NCBI RefSeq assembly: GCF_022354825.1
Contig: NZ_CP031168.1
Coordinates: 3,411,501-3,475,500, forward strand
Length of the DNA: 64,000 bases
Reading direction: 5' to 3'
Source: Paenibacillus sp. H1-7
GTDB lineage: Bacteria; Bacillota; Bacilli; Paenibacillales; NBRC-103111
The position numbers and the translations under genes are program-made. Every line of letters starts with the position of its first letter. Within the stretch, counting starts at the first letter, position 1. Of the stretch, positions 24,930-32,994 are shown in pieces. Below the pieces are notes generated by a model. That model was not told the DNA's origin and did not search any database. It saw nothing but the letters and a program-made list of their open reading frames with translations.

Positions 24930-25598
24930 TTGATCAAAGCGATTGTGTTTGACTTTGACGGATTGATTCTAGATACGGAGACACCGGAGTATGAATCGTT
25001 TCAGGCCATGTATCAAGAGCATGGTGCCCAATTGCCGCTAGAGGTATGGGGAAGACATATCGGAACGGACGGCTCCTTATTCGAGCCCTATCAATATCTG
25101 GAGGAATGTATCGGCAAGCCGATTGACCGGGAGAGCGCTCGCTTGCTGCGCAGAGAAAGGTATGCCGAGCGGATGCGAGGAGAGCTTCCTCGCCCGGGCG
25201 TCGCCGATTACTTGGTACGAGGCAAGGCGTTGAATATCGGCATCGGACTCGCATCCAGTTCCTCTAGAGCGTGGGTTATCGGCTATTTAACGGAGCATCG
25301 GCTTACCGATTCTTTTCACTGTGTCCGTACCCGGGATGATGTGGCCAAGACGAAGCCGGATCCGGAGCTGTATTTGCGCGTTCTTGAAACGCTTGGAGTG
25401 CAGCCTCATGAAGCGGTGGCCTTCGAGGATTCGCCGAACGGTGCGCTGGCGGCCAAACGAGCGGGTATGCATTGCGTCATTGTTCCAAATTCCGTTACTC
25501 GTCAGCTCAAGTTCGGCGAGTTCGATTTGCGGCTCGATTCCATGGCCGATATGCCGTTGGATACCGTGTTCGAGCGGATTGCGGGTATCCGGGGATAG
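24930..25598 (+). CDS. HAD-superfamily hydrolase (YhcW/beta-phosphoglucomutase-like)
   Basis: 222 residues from TTG 24930, eight bases after ATGGGGG, so the protein begins MIKAIVFDFDGLILDTETPE, the usual HAD start; in-frame ATGs upstream would add 17 residues without similarity. HAD motifs: nucleophile D in FDFDGLILDTE, Ser in GIGLASSSSRAWV, Lys in KTKPDPELYL, and the acidic pair in AVAFEDSPNGALAAKRAGM. The helical cap between motifs I and II marks subfamily IA. Best guess is a phosphatase or phosphomutase close to B. subtilis YhcW; substrate unknown. Confidence 0.88.
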   Translation: MIKAIVFDFDGLILDTETPEYESFQAMYQEHGAQLPLEVWGRHIGTDGSLFEPYQYLEECIGKPIDRESARLLRRERYAERMRGELPRPGVADYLVRGKALNIGIGLASSSSRAWVIGYLTEHRLTDSFHCVRTRDDVAKTKPDPELYLRVLETLGVQPHEAVAFEDSPNGALAAKRAGMHCVIVPNSVTRQLKFGEFDLRLDSMADMPLDTVFERIAGIRG

Positions 25599-25772
25599 CT
25601 CCTATGAAACGGCATCGCATTATTATGATGCTGCCCGTTTTCTCCTTAGAAATATTGCCTTACAGTTATTTTCTACCTCTACTAATTCTCATAACTCCTT
25701 TATAATAAGACACAAGGTCGTCTTAGTTCCTGCGCAATGAGCGCCCATACCTCCCACTTTACGAAGCTGATT

Positions 25773-25800
25773 TTGAAATTTCATGAAATGGCTATACAAT
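25773..25800 (+). promoter_or_regulatory. Candidate promoter of spoVK
   Basis: TTGAAA (25773-25778) and TACAAT (25795-25800) are 16 bases apart, a fair sigma-A promoter. The same -10 read as TATACAAT also resembles the sigma-E -10 expected for a mother-cell gene. The sequence does not separate the two. Confidence 0.4.
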
Positions 25801-25872
25801 AAGATAAGAAAAAGAGCACATTCGACTGGGCACTTGCGTATACTGCTAACACCAAGTAAAGAGGTGATACGC

Positions 25873-26871
25873 ATGAGTGGACGTGTCGTACCGACAGATC
25901 AGATACAGATTACGAAAAATGCCAACCAATTGAACGTGGTATTGCGTAATCCGGATCCGGTAAGCATGAGCGCCGAGGCGGAGCCCCATTATCGCGGCAA
26001 ACCGTTGTCCCAGCAAGGACAATTCGGGGAAATCATGAAGGAGCTCGATCGGATGGTCGGTTTGGACAACGTGAAGGAGCTCGTATTCGAGATTTATGCG
26101 CTGCTGCGCATCGGCGGATTCCGGGCTGAAGTTGGCTTAATGGCCAATAGTCAGGTGTATCATATGGTGTTCAAGGGCAACCCGGGTACGGGCAAAACGA
26201 CGGTAGCACGAATCATCGCGAAGCTGCTGCAGACGATGGGTGTGCTAAGTAAAGGTCATTTGATTGAAGTCGAGCGTGCCGATCTGGTAGGCGAATACAT
26301 AGGTCATACGGCATTGAAGACGCGAGAGCTTGTGAAAAAAGCACTGGGAGGCGTGCTGTTTATCGACGAGGCTTACAGCTTGGCGCGCGGCGGCGAGAAA
26401 GATTTCGGCAAGGAAGCGATCGATACGCTGGTGAAGGCGATGGAGGACCACAAGAATCAGTTCATCCTTATCCTGGCGGGATATTCACAGGAGATGGAGC
26501 TGTTTCTCCAGACGAATCCGGGCTTGCCGTCCCGTTTTCCCATTCAGCTCGACTTTCCGGACTATACGGTCGATCAATTGATGCAAATAGCGGAAATCAT
26601 GATTAAGGAACGGGAATATGCTTTAATGCCTCAGACGGAGATGAAAATCAGACAGCAAATTATGACGGAGAAGCAGCAGAGCGATCCGGAAACGGCGTTC
26701 AGCAATGCGCGCTATGTCCGTAATCTCATCGAAAAGGCGATGCGCAACCATGCGGTTCGTCTATTAAATCAGCATACGCAGCAGCCGAGCAAACAGGATT
26801 TGATGAACCTTCGTCCCGAGGATGTAAAGCTGGAGCGAAAACCTGCAAAGGAGATATACAAAACTTTATGA
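25873..26871 (+). CDS. spoVK: Stage V sporulation protein K (AAA+ ATPase)
   Basis: 332 residues (322 in B. subtilis). ATG 25873 follows AAAGAGGTGAT; the longer frame upstream lacks similarity. CbbX/SpoVK-type AAA motifs: KGNPGTGKTTVARIIAKLL (Walker A), GHLIEVERADLVGEYIGHTA, GGVLFIDEAYSLARGGEKDF (Walker B), GYSQEMELFLQTNPGLPSRF (sensor 1 and arginine finger), and FSNARYVRNLIEKAMRN. SpoVK is needed for spore maturation; its exact substrate is unknown. It overlaps hflX by 4 bases, as part of the conserved spoVK-hflX-ynbB-glnRA run. Confidence 0.96.
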   Translation: MSGRVVPTDQIQITKNANQLNVVLRNPDPVSMSAEAEPHYRGKPLSQQGQFGEIMKELDRMVGLDNVKELVFEIYALLRIGGFRAEVGLMANSQVYHMVFKGNPGTGKTTVARIIAKLLQTMGVLSKGHLIEVERADLVGEYIGHTALKTRELVKKALGGVLFIDEAYSLARGGEKDFGKEAIDTLVKAMEDHKNQFILILAGYSQEMELFLQTNPGLPSRFPIQLDFPDYTVDQLMQIAEIMIKEREYALMPQTEMKIRQQIMTEKQQSDPETAFSNARYVRNLIEKAMRNHAVRLLNQHTQQPSKQDLMNLRPEDVKLERKPAKEIYKTL

Positions 26872-28190
26872 AACCAACGACGCACACGATTGAACACGAG
26901 CAGGAGCGGGCTGTATTAGTCAGCCTTGTTACCCCTCAGCAAAAAAGGCAGGATGCCTATTCTCCGGAATATTCGTTATCCGAGCTCGTAAGCTTGGCCG
27001 AAACGGCCGGTGTAGAGGTATTGGATACGTTAACGCAGAATAAAGAAAACGTAGATTCCAAATGGTTTATAGGAAAAGGCAAGGCAGAGGAGCTGAAGCA
27101 GCTGCTCGAGCAGCATGATGCGAATACGGCGATATTCGATCAGGAATTGTCCGGTGCGCAGGTTCGCAATCTGGAGCAGTTTCTCGATGTAAAAATTATC
27201 GACCGCACACAGCTGATTCTCGATATTTTTGCCGGACGCGCCAAAACGCGCGAAGGGATTATTCAAGTCGAGCTCGCTCAGCTGAGCTATTTACTGCCGA
27301 GATTGTCGGGGCAGGGCAAAAACTTATCCCGGCTCGGCGGAGGCATCGGTACCCGCGGTCCGGGGGAAACGAAGCTGGAGACGGACCGCCGTCACATCCG
27401 CAACCGGATCAACGAACTGAAGCAGCAGCTGCTAGAGGTTGTCCGTCACCGCAATCTGCATAGAGAGCGCCGGAAAAAAACAGGCGTGTTCCAGGTCGCG
27501 CTGGTAGGCTATACGAACGCCGGCAAATCGACGCTGCTCAAACAGATGACGCAAGCCGATGTGTATGTCGAGAACCAGCTGTTCGCCACCTTAGACCCGA
27601 CTTCCCGCACGCTGGAGCTGCCAAGCGGCAAGGAGATCGTGTTGACGGATACGGTAGGATTCATCCAAAACCTCCCGCATGATCTGGTCGCCGCGTTCCG
27701 CGCCACGCTGGAAGAGGCTAACGAAGCGGATCTTATTTTACACGTAGTGGACAGCTCCTCCGAGATGATGGTAACGCAAATGAAGGTCGTCGACGAGGTG
27801 CTGGAGGAGCTTGGGGCTCACCAGAAGGAGCAGATTACTTTATTCAACAAAATCGATTTGTGTTCACAGGAACAGATCGAGATGCTGACGGCCGAAGGGG
27901 ACTATTTGAAAATCTCCGCTTACCGGGATGAGGATCTGCAAAAAATCCGTGAGGTTATCGAATCGCGGCTGATGGGGGACTGCAAGACGTTCCGCATTCC
28001 GGCGGAAAAAGGCGACGTCATATCGCTCGTCTACAGAGTAGGAGAAGTGCTGGAAAACGAAGTGGACGGCGACGATATGCTGCTTCAGGTCAGAGTAAAC
28101 AATAAGGAATACGATAAACTGGGCTATTTGCTGGCTGCTTACGCCATGGATCAGGCACAAATCAAGGGAGAGAATTCGGAGCATGTTTAA
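26868..28190 (+). CDS. hflX: Ribosome-associated GTPase HflX
   Basis: 440 residues; ATG overlaps the spoVK stop (ATGA). The N-terminal HflX domain shows NKENVDSKWFIGKGKAEELK, ELSGAQVRNLEQ, DRTQLILDIFAGRAKTREG and the glycine-rich SRLGGGIGTRGPGETKLETD. The G domain has GYTNAGKSTLLKQM near 213, the switch region ATLDPTSRT, DTVGFIQNLPHDLVAAFRAT and FNKID. HflX splits or rescues stalled 70S ribosomes, notably under heat or antibiotic stress. Confidence 0.97.
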   Translation: MKPTTHTIEHEQERAVLVSLVTPQQKRQDAYSPEYSLSELVSLAETAGVEVLDTLTQNKENVDSKWFIGKGKAEELKQLLEQHDANTAIFDQELSGAQVRNLEQFLDVKIIDRTQLILDIFAGRAKTREGIIQVELAQLSYLLPRLSGQGKNLSRLGGGIGTRGPGETKLETDRRHIRNRINELKQQLLEVVRHRNLHRERRKKTGVFQVALVGYTNAGKSTLLKQMTQADVYVENQLFATLDPTSRTLELPSGKEIVLTDTVGFIQNLPHDLVAAFRATLEEANEADLILHVVDSSSEMMVTQMKVVDEVLEELGAHQKEQITLFNKIDLCSQEQIEMLTAEGDYLKISAYRDEDLQKIREVIESRLMGDCKTFRIPAEKGDVISLVYRVGEVLENEVDGDDMLLQVRVNNKEYDKLGYLLAAYAMDQAQIKGENSEHV

Positions 28191-29430
28191 TGAACGCATT
28201 ACGGCATGGATGGAGCGTGCCGAGCAGGTTATTGAGGGGAAAATCAAAGAAATCGACCGCATTATCGACCAAAATCAATGGAAGGTCATTAGGGCCTTCC
28301 AAAATCATAAAGTAAGTGACTATCATTTCTCGGGCTCTACGGGTTACGGCTATAACGACCGGGGCCGGGAAGTATTGGATCTGGTGTATGCGGAAGTGTT
28401 TGGAACGGAGGCCGCCTTGGTGCGGCCGCATTTTGTGTCTGGGACTCATACGATTGGAACGGCGCTTTTCGGCGTACTAAGACCGATGGACGAGCTGTTG
28501 ATGATTACGGGAAGGCCTTACGACACGCTCCACAAGGTAATCGGCAAGCCTGGAGACGGGAAGGGCTCACTGCAGGATTGGGGCATCGCCTATGGCGAGG
28601 TTGCCCTGCTAGATGACGGGGCGCCGGACTTTGAAGCGATCCGCTCACGAATTAACGTGAAGACGAAGGTTATCGGTATCCAGCGTTCCCGCGGCTACTC
28701 GTGGAGACCTTCCTTTACGGTCGAGCAGATCGGGGAGATGGTCCGATTCGTCAAGGAAATCAAGCCGGATGTCATCGTCTTCGTAGATAACTGCTATGGC
28801 GAATTTACTGAGCTTATAGAGCCGACTCAGGTCGGCGTCGATTTGATGGCGGGCTCCCTGATCAAAAATCCGGGAGGCGGCCTTGCTGCCACGGGCGGAT
28901 ACATTGCTGGAAAAAGCGAATACGTCGAGCTCGCTTCGTACCGGTTGACCGCACCGGGGATCGGCGGGGAAGTAGGCGCCATGCTCGGTACGACTCGCAG
29001 TATTTATCAGGGGTTGTTTCTGGCGCCCCATCTCGTCGGACAAGCAGTCAAAGGCTCGATTTTTGCCGCTGCGGTATTCGAAGAGCTGGGCTTCGTCACC
29101 CATCCGCACTGGAACGATCCGAGAACCGATCTGATTCAGGCGATCCGCTTCACGAGCGATAAGCATCTGATTGCATTCGTACAGGGCATCCAGCAGGCGG
29201 CCGCGGTTGATTCTCATGTGGTTCCCGAGCCGTGGGATATGCCGGGATACGAGCATCCGGTCATCATGGCGGCAGGGACTTTTATTCAAGGAGGAAGCCT
29301 GGAGCTGTCTGCCGATGCGCCGATCCGTGAGCCTTATATCGCCTACATGCAAGGCGGGTTAACGTATTCCCACTGCAAGTTAGGCGTGCTGACAGCACTG
29401 CAGAACATGATCGATCGCGGTTTGTTGTAG
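28183..29430 (+). CDS. ynbB: PLP-dependent 'aluminium resistance' family protein (YnbB-like)
   Basis: 415 residues; ATG at 28183 overlaps the hflX end by 8 bases. The family is a MetC/cystathionine-lyase-like PLP fold. Seen: HFSGSTGYGYNDRGREVLD, LVRPHFVSGTHTIGTALFG, the aspartate region VIVFVDNCYGEFTE, and the likely PLP-lysine loop DLMAGSLIKNPGGGLA with K near 227. The name comes from a plant-derived annotation; true activity is undetermined. Its place between hflX and glnR is strongly conserved in Bacillales. Confidence 0.93.
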   Translation: MFNERITAWMERAEQVIEGKIKEIDRIIDQNQWKVIRAFQNHKVSDYHFSGSTGYGYNDRGREVLDLVYAEVFGTEAALVRPHFVSGTHTIGTALFGVLRPMDELLMITGRPYDTLHKVIGKPGDGKGSLQDWGIAYGEVALLDDGAPDFEAIRSRINVKTKVIGIQRSRGYSWRPSFTVEQIGEMVRFVKEIKPDVIVFVDNCYGEFTELIEPTQVGVDLMAGSLIKNPGGGLAATGGYIAGKSEYVELASYRLTAPGIGGEVGAMLGTTRSIYQGLFLAPHLVGQAVKGSIFAAAVFEELGFVTHPHWNDPRTDLIQAIRFTSDKHLIAFVQGIQQAAAVDSHVVPEPWDMPGYEHPVIMAAGTFIQGGSLELSADAPIREPYIAYMQGGLTYSHCKLGVLTALQNMIDRGLL

Positions 29431-29450
29431 CACCCTATACATCGCATAAA

Positions 29451-29467
29451 CCTAACATAACTTGACA
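29451..29467. promoter_or_regulatory. Imperfect GlnR/TnrA-like site overlapping the glnR -35 box
   Basis: Read on the minus strand, TGTCA-N7-TTAGG keeps eight of ten fixed or permitted positions of TGTNA-N7-TNACA. It overlaps TTGACA, the right place for GlnR autorepression. The second half-site is degenerate, so this is only a candidate. Confidence 0.3.
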
Positions 29468-29490
29468 CGTTTATGTAGCGAGGTTACAAT
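29462..29490 (+). promoter_or_regulatory. Sigma-A promoter of glnRA
   Basis: Perfect TTGACA (29462-29467), 17-base spacer, TACAAT (29485-29490), 37 bases before the glnR start. A perfect CTGTTAACAG palindrome (29504-29513) lies between promoter and start codon. Confidence 0.75.
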
Positions 29491-29526
29491 GGGGTTAGGT
29501 TTTCTGTTAACAGGGGTGAAAAGGTC

Positions 29527-29937
29527 ATGAGTGATGATATTCGCCGCAATATGGCACTGTTTCCGATTGGGATTGTAATGAAACTTACCGATTTGACGGC
29601 AAGGCAGATCCGGTATTATGAACAGCATGAACTTATTATTCCTGCCCGAACCGGCGGGAATCAGCGGCTCTATTCGTTTAACGATGTGGAACGGCTGCTG
29701 GAGATTAAAGATTTGATCGAAAAGGGAGTTAACATAGCGGGCATCAAGCAAGTGCTGCTGCCGGTTTCCAAAGACTCCGAGGAAGCAACGGTCCTCAACG
29801 AGCAATCGGAAGTGAAGCGAAGAGAGATGACCGATTCCCAACTTCACCGTATGCTGAAGCAGCAGCTGCTGGGCGGAGGTAAGCGGGGGCAAGTATCTTT
29901 GATTCAAGGAGAGCTTTCACGTTTCTTCAAGAAATGA
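29527..29937 (+). CDS. glnR: MerR-family nitrogen repressor GlnR
   Basis: 136 residues; ATG 29527 follows GGGGTGAAAAGG. Starts with the GlnR-type DNA-binding domain: RRNMALFPIGIVMKLTDLTA, RQIRYYEQHELIIPART, NQRLYSFNDVERLLEIKDL. The C-terminal tail (RMLKQQLLGGGKRGQVSLIQ) resembles the GlnR tail that contacts feedback-inhibited glutamine synthetase. GlnR represses glnRA when nitrogen is plentiful. It lies directly upstream of glnA, as expected. Confidence 0.95.
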   Translation: MSDDIRRNMALFPIGIVMKLTDLTARQIRYYEQHELIIPARTGGNQRLYSFNDVERLLEIKDLIEKGVNIAGIKQVLLPVSKDSEEATVLNEQSEVKRREMTDSQLHRMLKQQLLGGGKRGQVSLIQGELSRFFKK

Positions 29938-30020
29938 AAAGGCTTCATCAGAGCAAGGGTTAAGTTCGTCTTTCGAACATGCTCTGTCATTTTAGTGATA
30001 CCAAGGAGGAGAAATCGACC

Positions 30021-31358
30021 GTGACAGATAAAACATACACAAAAGAGGACATTTTACGCATTGCGAAGGAAGAAAATGTACGCTTTATCCGACTTCAGTT
30101 TACCGACTTGCTGGGCACGATCAAAAACGTGGAAATTCCGGTAAGCCAGCTGGAGAAAGCATTGGATAACAAAATGATGTTCGACGGCTCCTCCATCGAA
30201 GGCTACGTTCGTATTGAAGAATCCGACATGTATTTGTATCCTGACCTGAGCACATGGGTCGTATTCCCTTGGGTAACAGAGGATCGCGTCGCTCGTCTGA
30301 TTTGCGATATTTACTTGCCGGACGGCCGTCCGTTCCCTGGGGACCCGCGCGGCATTCTGAAAGCTGCGCTGAAGGAAGCCGAAGAAATGGGCTTCACAGA
30401 TATGAATGTTGGTCCAGAGCCGGAATTCTTCCTGTTCAAAACCGACGAGAATGGCAATCCGACGATGGAATTGAACGACCAAGGCGGATATTTCGACCTG
30501 GCTCCTATGGACTTGGGCGAGAACTGCCGCCGCGAAATCGTATTGACTTTGGAGGAAATGGGCTTCGAGATCGAGGCTTCCCATCACGAGGTAGCTCCAG
30601 GTCAGCACGAGATCGATTTCAAATACGAGAGTGCGATCAAAGCGGCTGACCAAATCCAGACGTTCAAGCTGGTCGTTAAGACGGTAGCCAGACAGCACGG
30701 TCTTCATGCGAGCTTTATGCCGAAGCCTTTGTTCGGCGTGAACGGTTCGGGTATGCACTGCCACCAATCGCTGTTCAACGGCAAAACGAACGTGTTCTAT
30801 GACGAAAGCGACAAGTTGGGCCTAAGCGCCACAGCAAGACAATATATGGCCGGTATTTTGCGTCACGCCCGCGCATTCGCAGCGATTACGAACCCGACGG
30901 TTAACTCTTACAAGCGTCTGGTTCCAGGCTACGAAGCTCCATGCTACGTCGCATGGTCTGCGAGCAACCGCAGCCCGATGATCCGTATTCCTGCTTCCCG
31001 CGGCTTGAGCACACGTGTAGAAGTGCGGAACCCGGATCCGGCGGCGAACCCTTATCTGGCTCTGGCCGTTATGCTGAAAGCGGGATTGGACGGCATTAAG
31101 AATAAAATGCAGCTTCCTCCTCCTACAGACAGAAACATCTATGTGATGTCCGAGGAAGAGCGCGAGGAACAAGGCATTCCTAGCTTGCCTGTTGATTTGA
31201 AGCAGGCCCTGGATGAGCTTCTGCGAGACGATGTGATCTGCGATGCTTTGGGCGATCATGCTCTGGCGCATTTCGTAGAGCTTAAAGAAATCGAGTGGGA
31301 CATTTACCGCACGCAAGTCCATGCTTGGGAGCGCGAGCAGTATTTGACTCTGTATTAA
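30021..31358 (+). CDS. glnA: Glutamine synthetase, type I
   Basis: 445 residues (B. subtilis GlnA has 444). GTG 30021 lies nine bases after AAGGAGGAG; an upstream in-frame ATG is less likely. Glutamine synthetase motifs: [20 protein letters not shown] split over the latch and active site, [49 protein letters not shown], the [13 protein letters not shown] loop whose Glu is feedback-sensitive, and [18 protein letters not shown]. It condenses glutamate, ammonia and ATP, and its inhibited form activates GlnR repression. Confidence 0.98.
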   Translation: MTDKTYTKEDILRIAKEENVRFIRLQFTDLLGTIKNVEIPVSQLEKALDNKMMFDGSSIEGYVRIEESDMYLYPDLSTWVVFPWVTEDRVARLICDIYLPDGRPFPGDPRGILKAALKEAEEMGFTDMNVGPEPEFFLFKTDENGNPTMELNDQGGYFDLAPMDLGENCRREIVLTLEEMGFEIEASHHEVAPGQHEIDFKYESAIKAADQIQTFKLVVKTVARQHGLHASFMPKPLFGVNGSGMHCHQSLFNGKTNVFYDESDKLGLSATARQYMAGILRHARAFAAITNPTVNSYKRLVPGYEAPCYVAWSASNRSPMIRIPASRGLSTRVEVRNPDPAANPYLALAVMLKAGLDGIKNKMQLPPPTDRNIYVMSEEEREEQGIPSLPVDLKQALDELLRDDVICDALGDHALAHFVELKEIEWDIYRTQVHAWEREQYLTLY

Positions 31359-31367
31359 TAAGGAACG

Positions 31368-31400
31368 ACCCGGTGCCGGATGGCGCCGGGTTTTCTTTTT
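31368..31400 (+). terminator. Rho-independent terminator after glnA
   Basis: ACCCGGTGCC / GGCGCCGGGT 10-bp stem, GGAT loop, TTTCTTTTT. Confidence 0.9.
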
Positions 31401-31460
31401 GTCTAAAGTTTGAGTGTGTTAATAAGCAGGATGCAGCAACGGTAATGCTTATGAAAGAAG

Positions 31461-31507
31461 AAAAAACAGCCGGGATCAGGAGCGAAGGCTCCGTGAATCC
31501 CGGCTGT
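31461..31507 (-). terminator. Terminator after lexA
   Basis: On the minus strand, ACAGCCGGGAT / ATCCCGGCTGT pair over an inner GGAGC/GCTCC hairpin and are followed by six T. Confidence 0.88.
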
Positions 31508-31513
31508 TTGATG

Positions 31514-32137
31514 TTAATGGATGTCGCGAAATACCCCGACAACTCGTCCCAGTATGGTAACTTGATTCAAGCGAATCGGTTCCATGGTAGGATTCTCCGG
31601 CTGCAAACGGAAATGATCCTTCTCCTTGTAGAACCGTTTCACGGTTGCTTCATCATCCTCCGTCATGGCTACTACAATGTCACCGTTGTTCGCAGATTGC
31701 TGCTGGCGCACGATCACGTAGTCTCCGTTATGGATCCCGGCTTCAATCATACTATCGCCGATAACGCTGAGCATGAACACATTGTGGTCGCCGACGTAGT
31801 GGCTTGGCAGAGGGAAGTAGTCCTCGATGTTCTCCGTAGCTGTAATCGGTACACCGGCCGTGACGCGTCCGATCAATGGCACCCGGGCAACGGACAGGTC
31901 GAACTGGCTGCCTTCGGTAGAGGAGCCGTCAGTGATCTCTATGGCTCTCGGTTTAGTTGGATCGCGGCGGATGAGGCCCTTCTTCTCAAGACGCTCCAGA
32001 TGTCCGTGCACAGTAGAACTGGAAGCAAGTCCGACGGCTTCACCGATTTCTCGAACGGAAGGCGGATATCCTTTATCTTTTACTTCATTCTTTATAAATT
32101 CCAGTATCGCCAGCTGCCGATTGGATAGTTTGCTCAT
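31514..32137 (-). CDS. lexA: SOS repressor LexA (DinR)
   Basis: 207 residues, minus strand; the start at 32137 (MSKLSNRQ) has GGAGTGATCG upstream. The winged helix domain reads [20 protein letters not shown] then [13 protein letters not shown]. The self-cleavage site is A94-G95 ([11 protein letters not shown]), the catalytic Ser is S129 (GDSMIEAGI) and the Lys is K167 (EATVKRF). LexA represses DNA-damage genes until RecA filaments trigger cleavage. It is divergent from yneA, and the shared region has four LexA boxes, so it is autoregulated. Confidence 0.98.
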   Translation of the reverse strand: MSKLSNRQLAILEFIKNEVKDKGYPPSVREIGEAVGLASSSTVHGHLERLEKKGLIRRDPTKPRAIEITDGSSTEGSQFDLSVARVPLIGRVTAGVPITATENIEDYFPLPSHYVGDHNVFMLSVIGDSMIEAGIHNGDYVIVRQQQSANNGDIVVAMTEDDEATVKRFYKEKDHFRLQPENPTMEPIRLNQVTILGRVVGVFRDIH

Positions 32138-32171
32138 CACGATCACTCCAGTATTGGTAATTATTATCCAA

Positions 32172-32200
32172 AGTATAACACAGAACCGGAGTTCGTACAA
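32172..32200 (-). promoter_or_regulatory. Promoter of lexA
   Basis: Minus-strand TTGTAC (32200-32195), 17-base spacer, TATACT (32177-32172). LexA box A occupies the spacer. Confidence 0.65.
32182..32195. promoter_or_regulatory. LexA (SOS) box A
   Basis: AGAAC-CGGA-GTTCG, nine of ten fixed positions of CGAAC-N4-GTTCG, between the lexA -35 and -10. Confidence 0.75.
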
Positions 32201-32211
32201 ACATAAGTTCG
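32198..32211. promoter_or_regulatory. LexA (SOS) box B
   Basis: CAAAC-ATAA-GTTCG, nine of ten fixed positions, just upstream of the lexA -35 and of the yneA -35. Confidence 0.75.
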
Positions 32212-32220
32212 AAAAAACGG

Positions 32221-32249
32221 TTGACACAAACATTTGTTCGTGTTAATTT
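32221..32249 (+). promoter_or_regulatory. Promoter of yneA
   Basis: Perfect TTGACA (32221-32226), 17-base spacer filled by LexA box C, TAATTT (32244-32249). Confidence 0.65.
32227..32240. promoter_or_regulatory. LexA (SOS) box C
   Basis: CAAAC-ATTT-GTTCG, nine of ten fixed positions, between the yneA -35 and -10. Confidence 0.78.
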
Positions 32250-32255
32250 AATACC

Positions 32256-32269
32256 AGAACAAATGTTTG
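32256..32269. promoter_or_regulatory. LexA (SOS) box D
   Basis: AGAAC-AAAT-GTTTG, eight of ten fixed positions, over the yneA transcription start region. Confidence 0.65.
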
Positions 32270-32282
32270 GGGGTCGTTGAAC

Positions 32283-32651
32283 ATGTATATGAATGAACAA
32301 TTAATCCGCAGCACGGTATCTACTCACAACCGCAACCATAAGGCAAATAAGAAGTCTATGAATAAAGTAAAGCTAGCCAGGCTAGGCGCTTTGCTGGCCG
32401 CAGGGCTGTTGATAATCATACTAAGTCTTTTTATCTCCCTGTTCGGTGGAGATCAAGACGCGTTAGCCGCGGCTAACGGAAGCGCGTTGAAGTCGACGGT
32501 AGAAGTCGATAGAGGCGACACGCTCTGGAGCATCGCGAACGAGCACCTTGAGCAAGGGCAGAATGTTTCGGAATACATATATGAATTGAAGCGAGTGAAT
32601 CAGCTTAAATCGAATGTGCTGCATGAAGGACAAATTCTCGTCTTACCCTAA
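32283..32651 (+). CDS. yneA: SOS cell-division inhibitor YneA (LysM protein)
   Basis: 122 residues from ATG 32283, nine bases after TGGGGG; a TTG at 32277 is too close. One membrane helix (about 33-55, LARLGALLAAGLLIIILSLF) follows a basic N-terminus, then a LysM domain at about 70-122 (VEVDRGDTLWSIANEHL, ELKRVNQLKSNVLHEGQILV). YneA halts division during the SOS response, with its LysM outside the membrane binding peptidoglycan. Identification rests on architecture, divergence from lexA and the LexA boxes. Confidence 0.92.
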   Translation: MYMNEQLIRSTVSTHNRNHKANKKSMNKVKLARLGALLAAGLLIIILSLFISLFGGDQDALAAANGSALKSTVEVDRGDTLWSIANEHLEQGQNVSEYIYELKRVNQLKSNVLHEGQILVLP

Positions 32652-32781
32652 CGTTTGAGTACGGATCTGTTCCTGCTCTTGACAATCGAATCCTGTAATG
32701 TCAAAGTATAATTTGATGCATTTGGCGCTGTCTGTTCTTGTGCTTTCATGTACCAGACACGAGATAACCAGGAGGATTGGA

Positions 32782-32976
32782 ATGAACGAATCAGAACACG
32801 ATCAATACATCAAGCGAATTAATGAACTGGCACGAAAAGCGAAGTCGTCTGAACTGACTGAAGAAGAGATTGAAGAGCGCAACACATTAAGAAAGCGTTA
32901 TATAGAAGCTTTCAAGAGCAATCTCCGCAATCAGCTGGATAATATTAAATTTGTGGACGATGAGAACAAGCAGTAA
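32782..32976 (+). CDS. ynzC: YnzC-like DUF896 small protein
   Basis: 64 residues; ATG 32782 follows CCAGGAGGATTGG. DUF896 pattern: YIKRINELARKAKSSELTEE, ERNTLRKRYIEAFKSNLRNQ, LDNIKFVD. The fold is a small helical hairpin; function unknown. In B. subtilis ynzC ends the yneA-yneB-ynzC SOS operon. Here the resolvase-like yneB is absent. A stretched promoter-like pair (TTGACA at 32679 and TATAAT at 32707, 22 bases apart) precedes it. Confidence 0.93.
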   Translation: MNESEHDQYIKRINELARKAKSSELTEEEIEERNTLRKRYIEAFKSNLRNQLDNIKFVDDENKQ

Positions 32977-32994
32977 TCGGGGGAGAAGAGTATA

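Noticed and set aside
31295..32128. 277-codon plus-strand frame opposite lexA
   Set aside because: It starts inside glnA, spans two terminators and is the shadow of the clearly identified lexA.
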